From Alteromonas sp. M12 (GTDB lineage: Bacteria > Pseudomonadota > Gammaproteobacteria > Enterobacterales > Alteromonadaceae): a stretch of 64,000 nucleotides of DNA. This document shows positions 9,894-19,030 of this stretch, piece by piece. Location of the stretch: positions 4,402,001 to 4,466,000 of the forward strand of contig NZ_CP144164.1 in the NCBI RefSeq assembly GCF_037478005.1, in the 5' to 3' direction. The notes below the pieces were generated by a model that had not been told where the DNA came from, did no database searches, and was given only the letters and a program-made list of their open reading frames with translations. The stretch's first letter is position 1. Every line of letters begins with the position of its first letter. Position numbers and translations under genes: made by a program.

Positions 9894-11161
9894 GCGGCCT
9901 CTTCTATGTCGCGGCTTGAGAAAGGTGAAATTCGACCAGTTGAGCGTTTGAATAAAAATAGCGTGATTGCAATCAGCGCCATCGGTATCAAAGATAAATA
10001 AAACGCCCGTTGACCACCAAAAGACTCAAATACAATGCCGGTAATTATCGACCCTGTTGTTCCCCCAAGGGCGGAAAAGACCACGATTAATCCGGTCATG
10101 GGCGCATGCAGTGCTTTTTCTAGCGAACTTAACATCACTGAATTGATAACCGGATAAATAGGTGCCATCAGTAACCCCACAAGAGGTAATAAGTAGGCAG
10201 CGAGTGGTGCATCAAAGACGCTGGAGATAGTGCTGATTTGGCCAGCATTTTGAACTGTATTGGCCATCGGCAGACACAACAACATCAATATGGCCATAAA
10301 AATTAAACAGATATTCAAAAACTTGTACCAATTCATGAAACGCAAAACTTGTCCTGCCAATAAACGTCCTATGGCGATAGCAGCGGCAAAAATACTGGTA
10401 ATCTGAATACTGACATCTAAAGGTAAGTGCAATATTTCGTTGTTAAATGTAGGTAACCAAGTACCTATCCCCTGTTCAATTAAAACGTAAAAGAAAATGG
10501 ATAACACAAATACCAAAACCAGAGGTCGGTAGGTGAGCTTAATCATCTCCATAAAATCGTCGATCAGGGGTCTAGTAAGTTCAGCTTTTGGCGCTTTTTT
10601 TATCGGTGAAAAAAGCACGGCTAATGCGGTTAAGACTGTGAATCCTGCAAGCCAATAATACACCTCCATCCAACGTAAAGAATGGGGAGCTTCTGCATCG
10701 ATAAATCCGCTAAATAACCAGTAACCTGACAACACCCCCAGCATAAAAATACCTTCAATGGTATTCAGCAGTGATGCATGGCTTTTAGTATCATCTGACA
10801 ACTGACCGACGATGCTATAAACCGAAACTTTAATTAGCGCGAAAGCCGTTCCGATACAGGCAAATAAAATTTGGATCATCATAAAGTCGGCAAACAACGG
10901 AGTGAGCGCACAGACCGCAGCAACCAATATTAAGGCTGCCATCATCGCCAGTTTGTAACCCACTCTAGGCACAAACGCTGCAATGGCAAAAGACACAAAG
11001 GCAATAGAAAGATCCTTGAATCCTTCTAAAGAACTGGCGATGGGCTTGCTGATATCGAAACTATTAATCGATTGTAGAATGACCGTCCCTACACTATTGA
11101 GCAAGATAGCAAAAATAAAATAACAAGCCGCAATGGCAAATATGGTCATAAATCTGGGCAT
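9890..11161 (-). CDS. MFS sugar permease, probably for trehalose
   Basis: This protein of about 423 residues has roughly 12 hydrophobic helices typical of the major facilitator superfamily, with a central charged loop around FSPIKKAPKAELTRP. Its general look is that of FucP/GlcP-like sugar permeases, but the substrate is inferred from its neighbours: it is translationally coupled to trehalase and faces a LacI-type regulator. I prefer the ATG at 11161 (MPRFMTIF), preceded by GGTGA, over the one at 11173. The 447-base divergent region upstream contains the likely operator. Confidence 0.85.
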   Translation of the reverse strand: MPRFMTIFAIAACYFIFAILLNSVGTVILQSINSFDISKPIASSLEGFKDLSIAFVSFAIAAFVPRVGYKLAMMAALILVAAVCALTPLFADFMMIQILFACIGTAFALIKVSVYSIVGQLSDDTKSHASLLNTIEGIFMLGVLSGYWLFSGFIDAEAPHSLRWMEVYYWLAGFTVLTALAVLFSPIKKAPKAELTRPLIDDFMEMIKLTYRPLVLVFVLSIFFYVLIEQGIGTWLPTFNNEILHLPLDVSIQITSIFAAAIAIGRLLAGQVLRFMNWYKFLNICLIFMAILMLLCLPMANTVQNAGQISTISSVFDAPLAAYLLPLVGLLMAPIYPVINSVMLSSLEKALHAPMTGLIVVFSALGGTTGSIITGIVFESFGGQRAFYLSLIPMALIAITLFLFKRSTGRISPFSSRDIEEAA

Positions 11162-11608
11162 TGAAATCACCATTAATGGCTATAATTTTGCTCCAAGTTA
11201 AGCAATTGATTAACTTCGAGCACTGTTGTGAAATAACGGATATTAGCGATACTCGATTACACCTAAATAACCTCATTAGTCACCTTCTAACATGCTCCAT
11301 GAAGTGTCATTAACTCAATAAGTGACGCTAATCTTTGTTAAACATATGTAAAAATGCAATCGATTGCAATTATTTTTTATTCGGGTCTATAATCAGCCTA
11401 GATAAAAATAAAGTGGTGCGTAGCCGATGTTAAGCCGATTCGGAATGTTGGATGAATTCAGGTAATGATATTTTGCATCATTTAACCTGCAAGCTAACAT
11501 CAATAGGGTGTACAATAGTGAATAGTATCAAAGCATTAAGAGTTTTCCTCTCTACTGAAATATCTATTTCAATGGAATTGCCATGAACTGCAGTATTTGG
11601 AGATAGTC
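11162..11608. other. Divergent regulatory region of the trehalose module
   Basis: This 447-base AT-rich gap separates the MFS permease from the LacI-type gene. It holds the perfect palindrome at 11355-11368 and, nearer the lacI-type start, an imperfect hairpin (CAGGT at 11459-11463 with ACCTG at 11485-11489, and ATGAT/ATCAT inside). I saw no coding potential. Confidence 0.6.
11355..11368. promoter_or_regulatory. Palindromic LacI-family operator candidate
   Basis: TGCAATCGATTGCA is a perfect 14-bp palindrome with a central CG, the shape bound by LacI-family dimers. It sits between the permease/trehalase operon and the LacI-type gene, so it could control both directions. Binding by this regulator is inferred. 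Confidence 0.7.
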
Positions 11609-12625
11609 ATGACAAAAAAAGTTCGTTCGCTTTCCGATTTAGCAAAACTCGCTGGGGTTTCAGGTTCAACTGCTTCTAGGGCGCTGAATAACAATAAGTT
11701 AATTAGTGCAAAAACCCGCGAGAAAATACAAAAGCTCGCGGCAGCTCACGATTTTAAGATTAATACCGCGGCCCGAAACTTCCGATTGAAAACCTCTAAC
11801 ACCATTGCCGTTGTGATTATTAAAAGCTCCGAACATGATCAATCTTTTACTGACCCCTTTGTATTGAATATCGTTGGCATAATTGCCGATGAGCTAAGTC
11901 GTCATAAATACGATCTGTTATTGGTGTCCCACAATATTGCTCAAACCAGTTCTCTAGATGATTATTTTACGATGAACCGCGCTGACGGACTGATTGTGTT
12001 TGGTCAGGGTGACGATATGGATGCATTTGATAAACTAATAAATCATCAAAAACCGATAGTGGTTTGGGGTGGTCAATCAAAGAACAGCGACTATGTGACT
12101 GTTGGTACTGACAATTTCATGGGTGGGGAATTGGCTACTCTACATTTAGTCAAACAAGGATGTGAGAATATTGTCTTTTGTGGCATGCGTTCCTTTGAAA
12201 CAGGTTTGCGTTTTGCAGGTTATCAACAGGTTTTGAAAAATGCACAATTGCAACAACCCAATCCGTTAGACATCCACTTTACCTTTGAAGATGCCTACAA
12301 AGTAACCTTAGCCTTATTGAAAAATAATCAGTTTAATTACGACGGTATAGTCGCGGCCAGTGATTCAATAGCCTTAGGTATGATGCGAGCATTGAACGAA
12401 CAAGGAGTTAGTGTCCCCGAGCAAGTGGCAATAGTGGGATATGATGACATTTCAGTGTGTGCATTCACACAACCTTCACTAAGTTCGATTCATCAAGACA
12501 CCCAAAAAGGCGGGGAAGCTTTGGTCTCTGCTTTACTGGATTTACTCAACAAAAAGCCTGTTGACTCTGTGGTGCTAGATACCCAATTAATGATAAGAGA
12601 TTCTAGTTGTCGTAAATTAAACTAG
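11609..12625 (+). CDS. LacI-family repressor of the trehalose module
   Basis: The 338-residue protein starts with a LacI helix-turn-helix (VRSLSDLAKLAGVSGSTASRAL), a hinge helix, and a periplasmic-binding-protein-like sensor domain ending in VGYDDISVCAFTQPSLSSI, the usual family C-terminal segment. The ATG at 11609 has GGAG seven bases upstream. Position opposite a trehalase/permease operon and a palindromic operator suggests it represses that operon; the inducer (trehalose, trehalose-6-phosphate or glucose) cannot be told from sequence. It reads toward pcnB, so read-through into the pcnB operon is possible. Confidence 0.9.
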   Translation: MTKKVRSLSDLAKLAGVSGSTASRALNNNKLISAKTREKIQKLAAAHDFKINTAARNFRLKTSNTIAVVIIKSSEHDQSFTDPFVLNIVGIIADELSRHKYDLLLVSHNIAQTSSLDDYFTMNRADGLIVFGQGDDMDAFDKLINHQKPIVVWGGQSKNSDYVTVGTDNFMGGELATLHLVKQGCENIVFCGMRSFETGLRFAGYQQVLKNAQLQQPNPLDIHFTFEDAYKVTLALLKNNQFNYDGIVAASDSIALGMMRALNEQGVSVPEQVAIVGYDDISVCAFTQPSLSSIHQDTQKGGEALVSALLDLLNKKPVDSVVLDTQLMIRDSSCRKLN

Positions 12626-12759
12626 ACATAATTTAGATGTATTAGTTGTATTCACAGCCAATTTACTGGCAACTAGCTATATCAACAGATAGAAAATACT
12701 CTTCATCCAGTATATCATTGCGCGCCATTAAAATTATTTGTGTTATCAGGAGCCAACGC

Positions 12760-14160
12760 ATCATTTCTCGAGTGATCAAAAAGGTCAAAAATGCTTTGAC
12801 AAAAAACGCTGACGAATACCATTCGGATTTACTCAATCCGAAGGTTATCACTCGCGGTGAGCATGGCATTTCTAGAAAAGGTATCAGTGATAATGCCCTG
12901 AAAGTATTGTACCGCCTAAATGGCGCAGGATTCGATGCATACTTAGTAGGCGGCTGTGTACGTGATCTTATTATGGGACTGCAGCCAAAAGATTTTGATG
13001 TCGTTACCAATGCCACTCCTGATGAAGTCAAAGCGCTATTTAGAAACTGTCGTTTAATTGGCCGCCGATTTCGTTTAGCCCATGTCGTTTTTGGTCGTGA
13101 AATTATTGAAGTAGCCACATTTAGAGGCCATCACCAAAACTCGGATGACGAAAAAGGCAAAAAACCTGCAGAGGTGCTAGGCAAACAAAGTCAAGAAGGT
13201 CAAATTCTCAGAGACAACGTTTTTGGCAGTATTGAAGAAGATGCAGAACGTCGCGATTTCACAGTAAACGCGATGTATTACCGCGTCACCGACTTTACGG
13301 TGACCGACTTTGCCAATGGCATGCAAGCAATCAAAGACAAACGTTTAGAGCTGATTGGTGACCCTGAAACTCGTTATCGTGAAGATCCGGTTAGAATGTT
13401 ACGGGCAGTGCGATTTGCAGCCAAACTGAATATGCAAATCAGCCAAGAATCCGCCGCTGCAATTCATCAATTAGGCAGTTTATTAAACAACATTCCGCCT
13501 GCTCGCCTGTTTGAAGAAGTCATTAAACTGTTTATTTCCGGACAAGGTTTAAGAACCTTTGAATTAATGCAGGAATATGATCTTATCCAACCGTTATTTC
13601 CACAATTAGCGCCCTTGCTAAAAGGCAGCGACAGTCGTGAAAATCAGTTTATTAGAAAAATGCTGATGAATACTGATAACCGGATTAATACCGGTCAAAG
13701 AGTAACCCCCGCATTCATGTATGCCGCATTTTTATGGTATCCAATTGAAGAACACTGTCAAAAGCTCATGGACGAAGCAGGTTTGAATCATTTCGATGCA
13801 TTCAATATCGCGGTCAACGATGTGCTTCACCGACAAATACAACGCATTATGATCCCCAAACGTTTTTCCAGCATGATGCGAGAAATTTGGCTTTTACAAT
13901 TGCGTTTACCAAAGCGTTTCGGCCGCAGAGCCTATCAAATGTTAGAACATGCCCGTTTCCGTGCAGCCTATGACTTTTTGCTGATTCGTGGACAAATTGA
14001 AGGGGGTAAACTGCTTGAGTTAGCTGATTGGTGGACTGAGTTTCAAGAGGTTAGCCCAGATAAACGCAAACAAATGTTAGTTAAACTCCGAGAAGCTGAA
14101 GGCGGGCCCGCTCGTCGCACTCGCCGCCGTCCCAAAAGTAAGAAACCCAGCGCCTCCTAA
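12760..14160 (+). CDS. pcnB: Poly(A) polymerase I, likely with a rare AUC/AUU start
   Basis: PcnB adds 3' A-tails that speed RNA decay. The nucleotidyltransferase motifs are clear: AYLVGGCVRDLIMG, KDFDVVTNATP, RRFRLAHVVFG, and RRDFTVNAMYY, with a basic C-terminal tail (RRTRRRPKSKK). No good ATG, GTG or TTG start exists near the conserved N-terminus. The codons ATC ATT TCT CGA GTG (12760-12774) align with E. coli MFTRV, and AGGAG (12748-12752) sits seven bases before ATC. E. coli pcnB is known to start at AUU, so a rare start codon fits. The stop overlaps the folK start (TAATG). Confidence 0.93.
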   Translation: MISRVIKKVKNALTKNADEYHSDLLNPKVITRGEHGISRKGISDNALKVLYRLNGAGFDAYLVGGCVRDLIMGLQPKDFDVVTNATPDEVKALFRNCRLIGRRFRLAHVVFGREIIEVATFRGHHQNSDDEKGKKPAEVLGKQSQEGQILRDNVFGSIEEDAERRDFTVNAMYYRVTDFTVTDFANGMQAIKDKRLELIGDPETRYREDPVRMLRAVRFAAKLNMQISQESAAAIHQLGSLLNNIPPARLFEEVIKLFISGQGLRTFELMQEYDLIQPLFPQLAPLLKGSDSRENQFIRKMLMNTDNRINTGQRVTPAFMYAAFLWYPIEEHCQKLMDEAGLNHFDAFNIAVNDVLHRQIQRIMIPKRFSSMMREIWLLQLRLPKRFGRRAYQMLEHARFRAAYDFLLIRGQIEGGKLLELADWWTEFQEVSPDKRKQMLVKLREAEGGPARRTRRRPKSKKPSAS

Positions 14161-14666
14161 TGCAACCCGTAATTAGTTACATAGGTTTGGGTAGCAATTT
14201 AGCCGAGCCTGATCAGCAACTGCAACAGGCGTTGCGTGCAATTGACGGTCTCAAAGACACGCACATAAAACAATGCTCAAGTTTTTATGCTAGCAAACCT
14301 ATGGGCCCGCAAGATCAACCTGATTATGTGAATGCTGTGGTATCAATAGCAACACGATTAGCGCCTTCGGAATTACTCTCCAGCTTACAAACAATTGAAC
14401 TGACCCATGGCAGACAGCGGAAATCCGAACGCTGGGGACCTAGAACCCTAGATTTAGATATTATTTTGTATGGCAATGAACAAATTCGAAGCGATGATTT
14501 AGTCGTGCCCCATTACGGTATGAAAACACGGGAATTTGTACTATACCCGTTACGTGAGATAGCTCCTGAACTCGTGTTACCATGTGGTGACTCTTTAGTT
14601 TCTATACTAAAAAGCGTACCTGAAAATGGGCTCGAAGTAATCAGAACAAATGTGACATGGAAATAA
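14160..14666 (+). CDS. folK: Hydroxymethyldihydropterin pyrophosphokinase FolK
   Basis: FolK transfers pyrophosphate from ATP to 6-hydroxymethyl-7,8-dihydropterin in folate synthesis. The protein has YIGLGSNLAEP at the N-terminus and the family signature RWGPRTLDLDIILYG with its two metal-binding aspartates. At 168 residues it has the usual length. The ATG shares one base with the pcnB stop, so it is translationally coupled to pcnB, as in related genomes. Confidence 0.95.
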   Translation: MQPVISYIGLGSNLAEPDQQLQQALRAIDGLKDTHIKQCSSFYASKPMGPQDQPDYVNAVVSIATRLAPSELLSSLQTIELTHGRQRKSERWGPRTLDLDIILYGNEQIRSDDLVVPHYGMKTREFVLYPLREIAPELVLPCGDSLVSILKSVPENGLEVIRTNVTWK

Positions 14667-14724
14667 TCAAAAGTGAGCAACCATCTAATTTTGTTGCACT
14701 TTTCAGTTAGCAGAGGTGATTATT

Positions 14725-15522
14725 ATGACTAAGAAAGTAACTACGTCAAGCTTGTTTAAAATGAAACAAGAGAAACAAAAAATCACAGCGCTAACCGCTT
14801 ATGATGCCAGCTTCGCCAAGCTATTTGACGAGCAAGGTGTTGATGTGATTTTGATCGGTGATTCACTGGGCATGGTGCTGCAAGGCTGCGACGATACCCT
14901 ATCTGTTACCATAGATGATATCGCTTACCACACGAGATCCGTTCGTAAAGGAACAAGTCGTGCTTTTGTGGTGGCCGACATGCCATTCATGACATATGCA
15001 ACGCCAGAACAAACCTATGCCAATGCTGCCACTCTAATGGCCGCTGGCGCTAGCATGGTTAAAGTAGAAGGCGGAGACTGGCTGAATGATACCATTAAGG
15101 GGCTAAACTTGCGTGGCGTGCCTGTGTGTGGCCATTTAGGCCTTACTCCACAGTCAGTGCACGTTTTTGGTGGATTTAAAGTCCAAGGTCGTGGCGACTT
15201 GCAAGCAGAACGATTGTTCGAACAAGCTGAAGCATTGGCACAAGCCGGTGTTCAGATGTTGGTTTTAGAGTGTGTCCCAGCTCCTTTAGCTGAGAAAATT
15301 AGCAAGGCAATTAATATTCCTGTAATTGGTATAGGCGCCGGCGCGCATACCGATGGTCAAATCTTAGTAATGCACGACATGTTTGGCATTAGTGCCAATT
15401 ACATGCCCAAGTTTTCTAAAAACTATTTAGAAATCACCGGGGATATGCGCGAAGCAGTTAAGGCCTATATTGAAGAAGTGCAAAATGGCGTTTTTCCAAG
15501 CGCAGAACATAGCTTTAACTAA
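14725..15522 (+). CDS. panB: 3-methyl-2-oxobutanoate hydroxymethyltransferase PanB
   Basis: PanB makes ketopantoate from alpha-ketoisovalerate and methylenetetrahydrofolate, the first step of pantothenate synthesis. Motifs include [32 protein letters not shown] with a metal-binding aspartate, VKVEGGDW, and [17 protein letters not shown]. The ATG at 14725 has AGAGGTGAT upstream; an in-frame codon at 14716 is not needed. It is 25 bases upstream of panC and shares the folate/pantothenate operon with folK. Confidence 0.96.
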   Translation: MTKKVTTSSLFKMKQEKQKITALTAYDASFAKLFDEQGVDVILIGDSLGMVLQGCDDTLSVTIDDIAYHTRSVRKGTSRAFVVADMPFMTYATPEQTYANAATLMAAGASMVKVEGGDWLNDTIKGLNLRGVPVCGHLGLTPQSVHVFGGFKVQGRGDLQAERLFEQAEALAQAGVQMLVLECVPAPLAEKISKAINIPVIGIGAGAHTDGQILVMHDMFGISANYMPKFSKNYLEITGDMREAVKAYIEEVQNGVFPSAEHSFN

Positions 15523-15547
15523 TAGCTAAGAATATATAGGACACATT

Positions 15548-16399
15548 ATGCAGCAAATTAGTGATATAACACCGCTTAGAGAAATACGCAGAAAATGGCA
15601 AAACGATGGTAAAACCATTGCGTTTGTCCCCACCATGGGAAATTTACATAAAGGGCACTTACACCTTGTCGAGCAAGCCAAAAAGCATGCAGACATAGTG
15701 GTAGTGTCTATTTTTGTCAATCCATTACAATTTGGACCTGATGAAGACTTGGCCGCATACCCACGCACTATGCAACAAGATATGGCCGCATTAGAAGCCT
15801 TAGGGGTAGATGTCCTTTTCACCCCAAAAGCAGAAGATATTTACTCTCGAGGTTTGGAAAAGCAGACTTTTGTAGAAGTGCCCGGCTTGTCCTATATGAT
15901 TTGTGGAGCGAGTCGTCCCGGCCATTTTCGTGGTGTGGCCACCATAGTGTGTAAATTGTTTAATATGGTACAACCAAACATGGCGTTTTTTGGTGAGAAA
16001 GACTTTCAGCAATTACAGGTGATTAAAGCCATGGTCACTGACTTATCAATGAACCTACAAATCTACGGTGTACCAACGGTTAGAGAGGATGATGGCTTAG
16101 CAATGTCGTCACGCAACAACTATCTAACTGAGTCTGAACGAGCAAAAGCCCCAGCACTATATAGTTGCTTACAGAAATTGAGTGAAAACATTCAACTCGG
16201 GCGACGAGATTTCAGTAATTTGATTCAGCAGTACACTGAAGAACTTAACAATGCAGGATTGAAAGTAGATTATATTGATATTCGTTCCGTGGAATCATTA
16301 TTGAGTCCCGGCCATGAAGAGACCGAGTTGGTTATTTTGGCAGCCGCATTTTTAGGAAAAACCCGCCTGATCGATAATATTCAAGTGACACTTGAGTAA
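15548..16399 (+). CDS. panC: Pantothenate synthetase PanC
   Basis: PanC condenses pantoate with beta-alanine using ATP. The protein carries [18 protein letters not shown] with the nucleotide-binding [17 protein letters not shown], and [15 protein letters not shown] with a KMSKS-like role. Length is 283 residues, as expected. It ends eight bases before the convergent panP gene, which should supply the beta-alanine; panD is absent from this locus. Confidence 0.96.
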   Translation: MQQISDITPLREIRRKWQNDGKTIAFVPTMGNLHKGHLHLVEQAKKHADIVVVSIFVNPLQFGPDEDLAAYPRTMQQDMAALEALGVDVLFTPKAEDIYSRGLEKQTFVEVPGLSYMICGASRPGHFRGVATIVCKLFNMVQPNMAFFGEKDFQQLQVIKAMVTDLSMNLQIYGVPTVREDDGLAMSSRNNYLTESERAKAPALYSCLQKLSENIQLGRRDFSNLIQQYTEELNNAGLKVDYIDIRSVESLLSPGHEETELVILAAAFLGKTRLIDNIQVTLE

Positions 16400-16406
16400 A
16401 ATAGAA

Positions 16407-18095
16407 CTAACCAACAGATCTTTTTGACGGTAAAAGAGCTTGATTCTCAAGCTCTTTCCAAGTTTCTGTACGCTTCGCAATATCCAACTGTTCTTCTAAT
16501 ATATTTACCAGATCTTGGTCAGTGGTTAACGGGTTAGCTAATACTACGCGAAATACGGTGAGAAGCTTGGTACCGTAATTTTCAACCGTTAAGCGTGTTC
16601 GAGAAACAAAGGATTTACCCGCTTCACGCTGTTGCTTTTGAACTGTGACATTTAATCTGTCCAACATTTCACTTTCGATATCACCATGAGCGTTCACCAT
16701 GGCTGGTTTTACCCGATAAGTTAAAAGTGACAGAGTAGGTGCAGTAATCAACTCAAAATTATCATGTTGGTCAATCAGAGAGGCAAAACGTTGGGCTTTT
16801 TCGATACTTTGGTCAATGAGTAACTCATATCCCTCACGACCGAATATATTAAACGCCGAGTAAACCATCATTGCCATGCCGTTACGCGAACCTTCTAATG
16901 TGGTCGCACCTAAATCTTTAGAGCCGGCTCGTAAAATATATTGTGCGTGATGTCGCACCGCATTACTGTCTTCAGGATTTTTAAACACCACAACACCTGC
17001 CCCCATAGGAACATACATTTGTTTGTGAGCATCAAGGGTGACTGAGTCTGCTTTGTGTATACCTTTGAGTTTCATTTTATTGCGGTTGGAGAATAAGGTT
17101 GCTCCTCCCCAGGCGGCATCCACATGGAAGTGACAGTTTAATTCTTTGGCGACATCGGCCAATTCATCTAGGGGATCAACGTGGCCTGTTTCTGTGGTGC
17201 CCGCAATCCCAACAATGGCTAATAATTTGTTTCCACGCTGTTCAAACTGTCGTCCTACTTTCAATGCGTCTTCAGGGGATAAACGTTGACTTTGGCTATC
17301 GACGGTCAGCATTTGCTCACGTCCTAAACCTAGAATATCTACGGCTTTAGAAAGTGAGTAGTGTCCTCGCTTGGAAGAGAGAATCCCCATATTGGCATAG
17401 CCATAATGTTTTAAACCCGCGGCTAAGCCTTGTTTTGCAACGCCTCGAAAATTTCCGTCGGCAGCTAACGCTTTGTTACGAGCGACCCAGAGCGCGGTAA
17501 TATTGGCAATGGTTCCACCTGAGCAAAATGCGCCAAGAGAATGTTTTGCACTGTGCAAATGGGTTTTATAAAAAGATTCTGACTCGTTATAAACCAATTC
17601 ATGCAACATGCCGACAACTTGACGCTCCAAAGGCGTAAACGCTTTGGAAGTTTCAATTTTTACTAAGTTTTGATTCAACCCCACCAGCAGCTTTGCTAAA
17701 GGTAAGTGGAAGTACGGCAAAGCAGACGTCATATGCCCAATGAACGTTGGAGCATAAGTATTCACTGAATTGGCGACAACTTTTTCTAACAGCACCTCTG
17801 CATGTTTAGAGACAAATTCAGGGGATTCAGGCACTTTGTATTCCTGAAAATTTTGCTCAATATCTTCAAGAGATTTCGCGGTAGTTACAACATGTTGGGA
17901 AAGAAAATCCGACAGATTATCTGACAAATGCTCTTCTATTTGCGCGAGTTTGGAATCTTTACCTTCAGGCTTGGTAAATACACGGAACATATGCTCCAAA
18001 CTGGCAGTCGCTTTACCCACTCGTTGTAACCTCATATGAAAACTTTCAGACGCGGACTTTAGCGCAAATCTGCCACTTCGCCAAATATAAAGCAT
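16407..18095 (-). CDS. panP: PLP-dependent aspartate 1-decarboxylase PanP
   Basis: This group II PLP decarboxylase is the type known as PanP, which makes beta-alanine from aspartate in gammaproteobacteria lacking the pyruvoyl enzyme PanD. The PLP lysine lies in TLDAHKQMYVPMGAG and the cofactor aspartate in HVDAAWGG; AFCSGGTIANITALW is the phosphate-binding region. Glutamate decarboxylases look similar, but the convergent panBC neighbour favours PanP. The start is uncertain: 18095 gives 562 residues with weak upstream signals, and the ATG at 18035 (MRLQRVGKA) may be closer to family starts. The first 20 or so residues are unsupported. Confidence 0.85.
   Translation of the reverse strand: MLYIWRSGRFALKSASESFHMRLQRVGKATASLEHMFRVFTKPEGKDSKLAQIEEHLSDNLSDFLSQHVVTTAKSLEDIEQNFQEYKVPESPEFVSKHAEVLLEKVVANSVNTYAPTFIGHMTSALPYFHLPLAKLLVGLNQNLVKIETSKAFTPLERQVVGMLHELVYNESESFYKTHLHSAKHSLGAFCSGGTIANITALWVARNKALAADGNFRGVAKQGLAAGLKHYGYANMGILSSKRGHYSLSKAVDILGLGREQMLTVDSQSQRLSPEDALKVGRQFEQRGNKLLAIVGIAGTTETGHVDPLDELADVAKELNCHFHVDAAWGGATLFSNRNKMKLKGIHKADSVTLDAHKQMYVPMGAGVVVFKNPEDSNAVRHHAQYILRAGSKDLGATTLEGSRNGMAMMVYSAFNIFGREGYELLIDQSIEKAQRFASLIDQHDNFELITAPTLSLLTYRVKPAMVNAHGDIESEMLDRLNVTVQKQQREAGKSFVSRTRLTVENYGTKLLTVFRVVLANPLTTDQDLVNILEEQLDIAKRTETWKELENQALLPSKRSVG
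16433..16457 (+). terminator. Hairpin inside the panP 3' end, candidate terminator for panBC
   Basis: AAAGAGCTTGA (16433-16443) and TCAAGCTCTTT (16447-16457) form a perfect 11-bp stem with a three-base loop. It lies within the last panP codons and just past the panC stop. The arm ends in TTT but no longer T-run follows. Confidence 0.45.
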
Positions 18096-18252
18096 CCTAA
18101 GTTAATAAAAAGTACAGTTTTTTAACAAATCTCAGGAAGTTTCATTTTCTGAAAGGAAAAAGTGGTGCTATTGTTGTAATTCCGAGCAAGCCTTATTTAT
18201 TGATTAAAATAAACCGACGCTCAGAAGTCATAATGCTGTAACGAGGACAATT

Positions 18253-18963
18253 ATGCACATACAAGAAGTCACGGATAATTTTAGTCTGGATAGAATAGTT
18301 CCTTTTTTCCAACCTATAATGGACATATCTCAAGAAACGGTTTGGCGTTTTGAATGCCTCGCCAGATTAGTCACTCCAAGTGAACAAACCTTTCTGCCAA
18401 GTGAGTTCTTACATGTTATTGAACAACAAGAGTCCGTTGTACAATTGACTGAAACGATTTTGAATCGTAGTGCAAACTATTTTAGAGATCTAAACGCGGC
18501 ATGGAACATCAATATCAACAAACAAGATATGCTCAATCCAGATTTATTCAATACACTATCAGAAGCGCTTCACGACTACCCTAATCCTAAACGGGTTGGC
18601 TTGGAGTTAACGGCTGCTGTAGTGCTTGAAAATATAGATGATTTCCAGTCTTTCGCTGCCCAGTGTCGCAGGTTAGATATTGCCATATACATCGATCACT
18701 TTGGTGCTACACCAGGCAATATCAACAGCATCTTAAATCTGCCGGTTAACGGTATAAAGATAGCTGGCGGACTGATTTCTCAGTTAATGGAAAATCAACA
18801 AACCTATGAATTTGTAGAACACTTTACGGGTCTGGCAAAAGAGAAAGAAATAAGTGTTGTAGCAGTGCATGTGGAAACTTGGGCAACCTTAGAAAAGTTA
18901 AAAGAATTAGGCATTCGATATGCCCAAGGCTACTATTTTAGCGTTCCAAAACCGAATTGTTAG
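18253..18963 (+). CDS. Degenerate EAL-domain protein, probably catalytically inactive
   Basis: The 236-residue protein is a stand-alone EAL fold with no other domain or signal peptide. EAL phosphodiesterases degrade cyclic di-GMP, but several key positions differ: EAL reads ECL (FECLARL), DDFG reads DHFG (YIDHFGATPG), KID reads KIA, and AEGVET reads AVHVET, losing a metal-binding or catalytic acid. NININ near residue 95, ELTAA and AQGYYFSVP are kept. It may bind cyclic di-GMP or a partner protein without hydrolysis. It diverges from panP and is convergent with the TrmB-like gene. Confidence 0.85.
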   Translation: MHIQEVTDNFSLDRIVPFFQPIMDISQETVWRFECLARLVTPSEQTFLPSEFLHVIEQQESVVQLTETILNRSANYFRDLNAAWNININKQDMLNPDLFNTLSEALHDYPNPKRVGLELTAAVVLENIDDFQSFAAQCRRLDIAIYIDHFGATPGNINSILNLPVNGIKIAGGLISQLMENQQTYEFVEHFTGLAKEKEISVVAVHVETWATLEKLKELGIRYAQGYYFSVPKPNC

Positions 18964-18997
18964 ACTGAGGTTTATCCGCTTAAAATCAACAAACAGC

Positions 18998-19019
18998 GCC
19001 GCGAACTAAATAACGCGGC
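18998..19019. terminator. GC-rich hairpin between EAL and TrmB-like genes
   Basis: GCCGCG (18998-19003) and CGCGGC (19014-19019) pair around a 10-base AT loop between convergent genes. No clear T-run follows, so terminator function is tentative. Confidence 0.45.
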
Positions 19020-19030
19020 AGCCTAATCAA

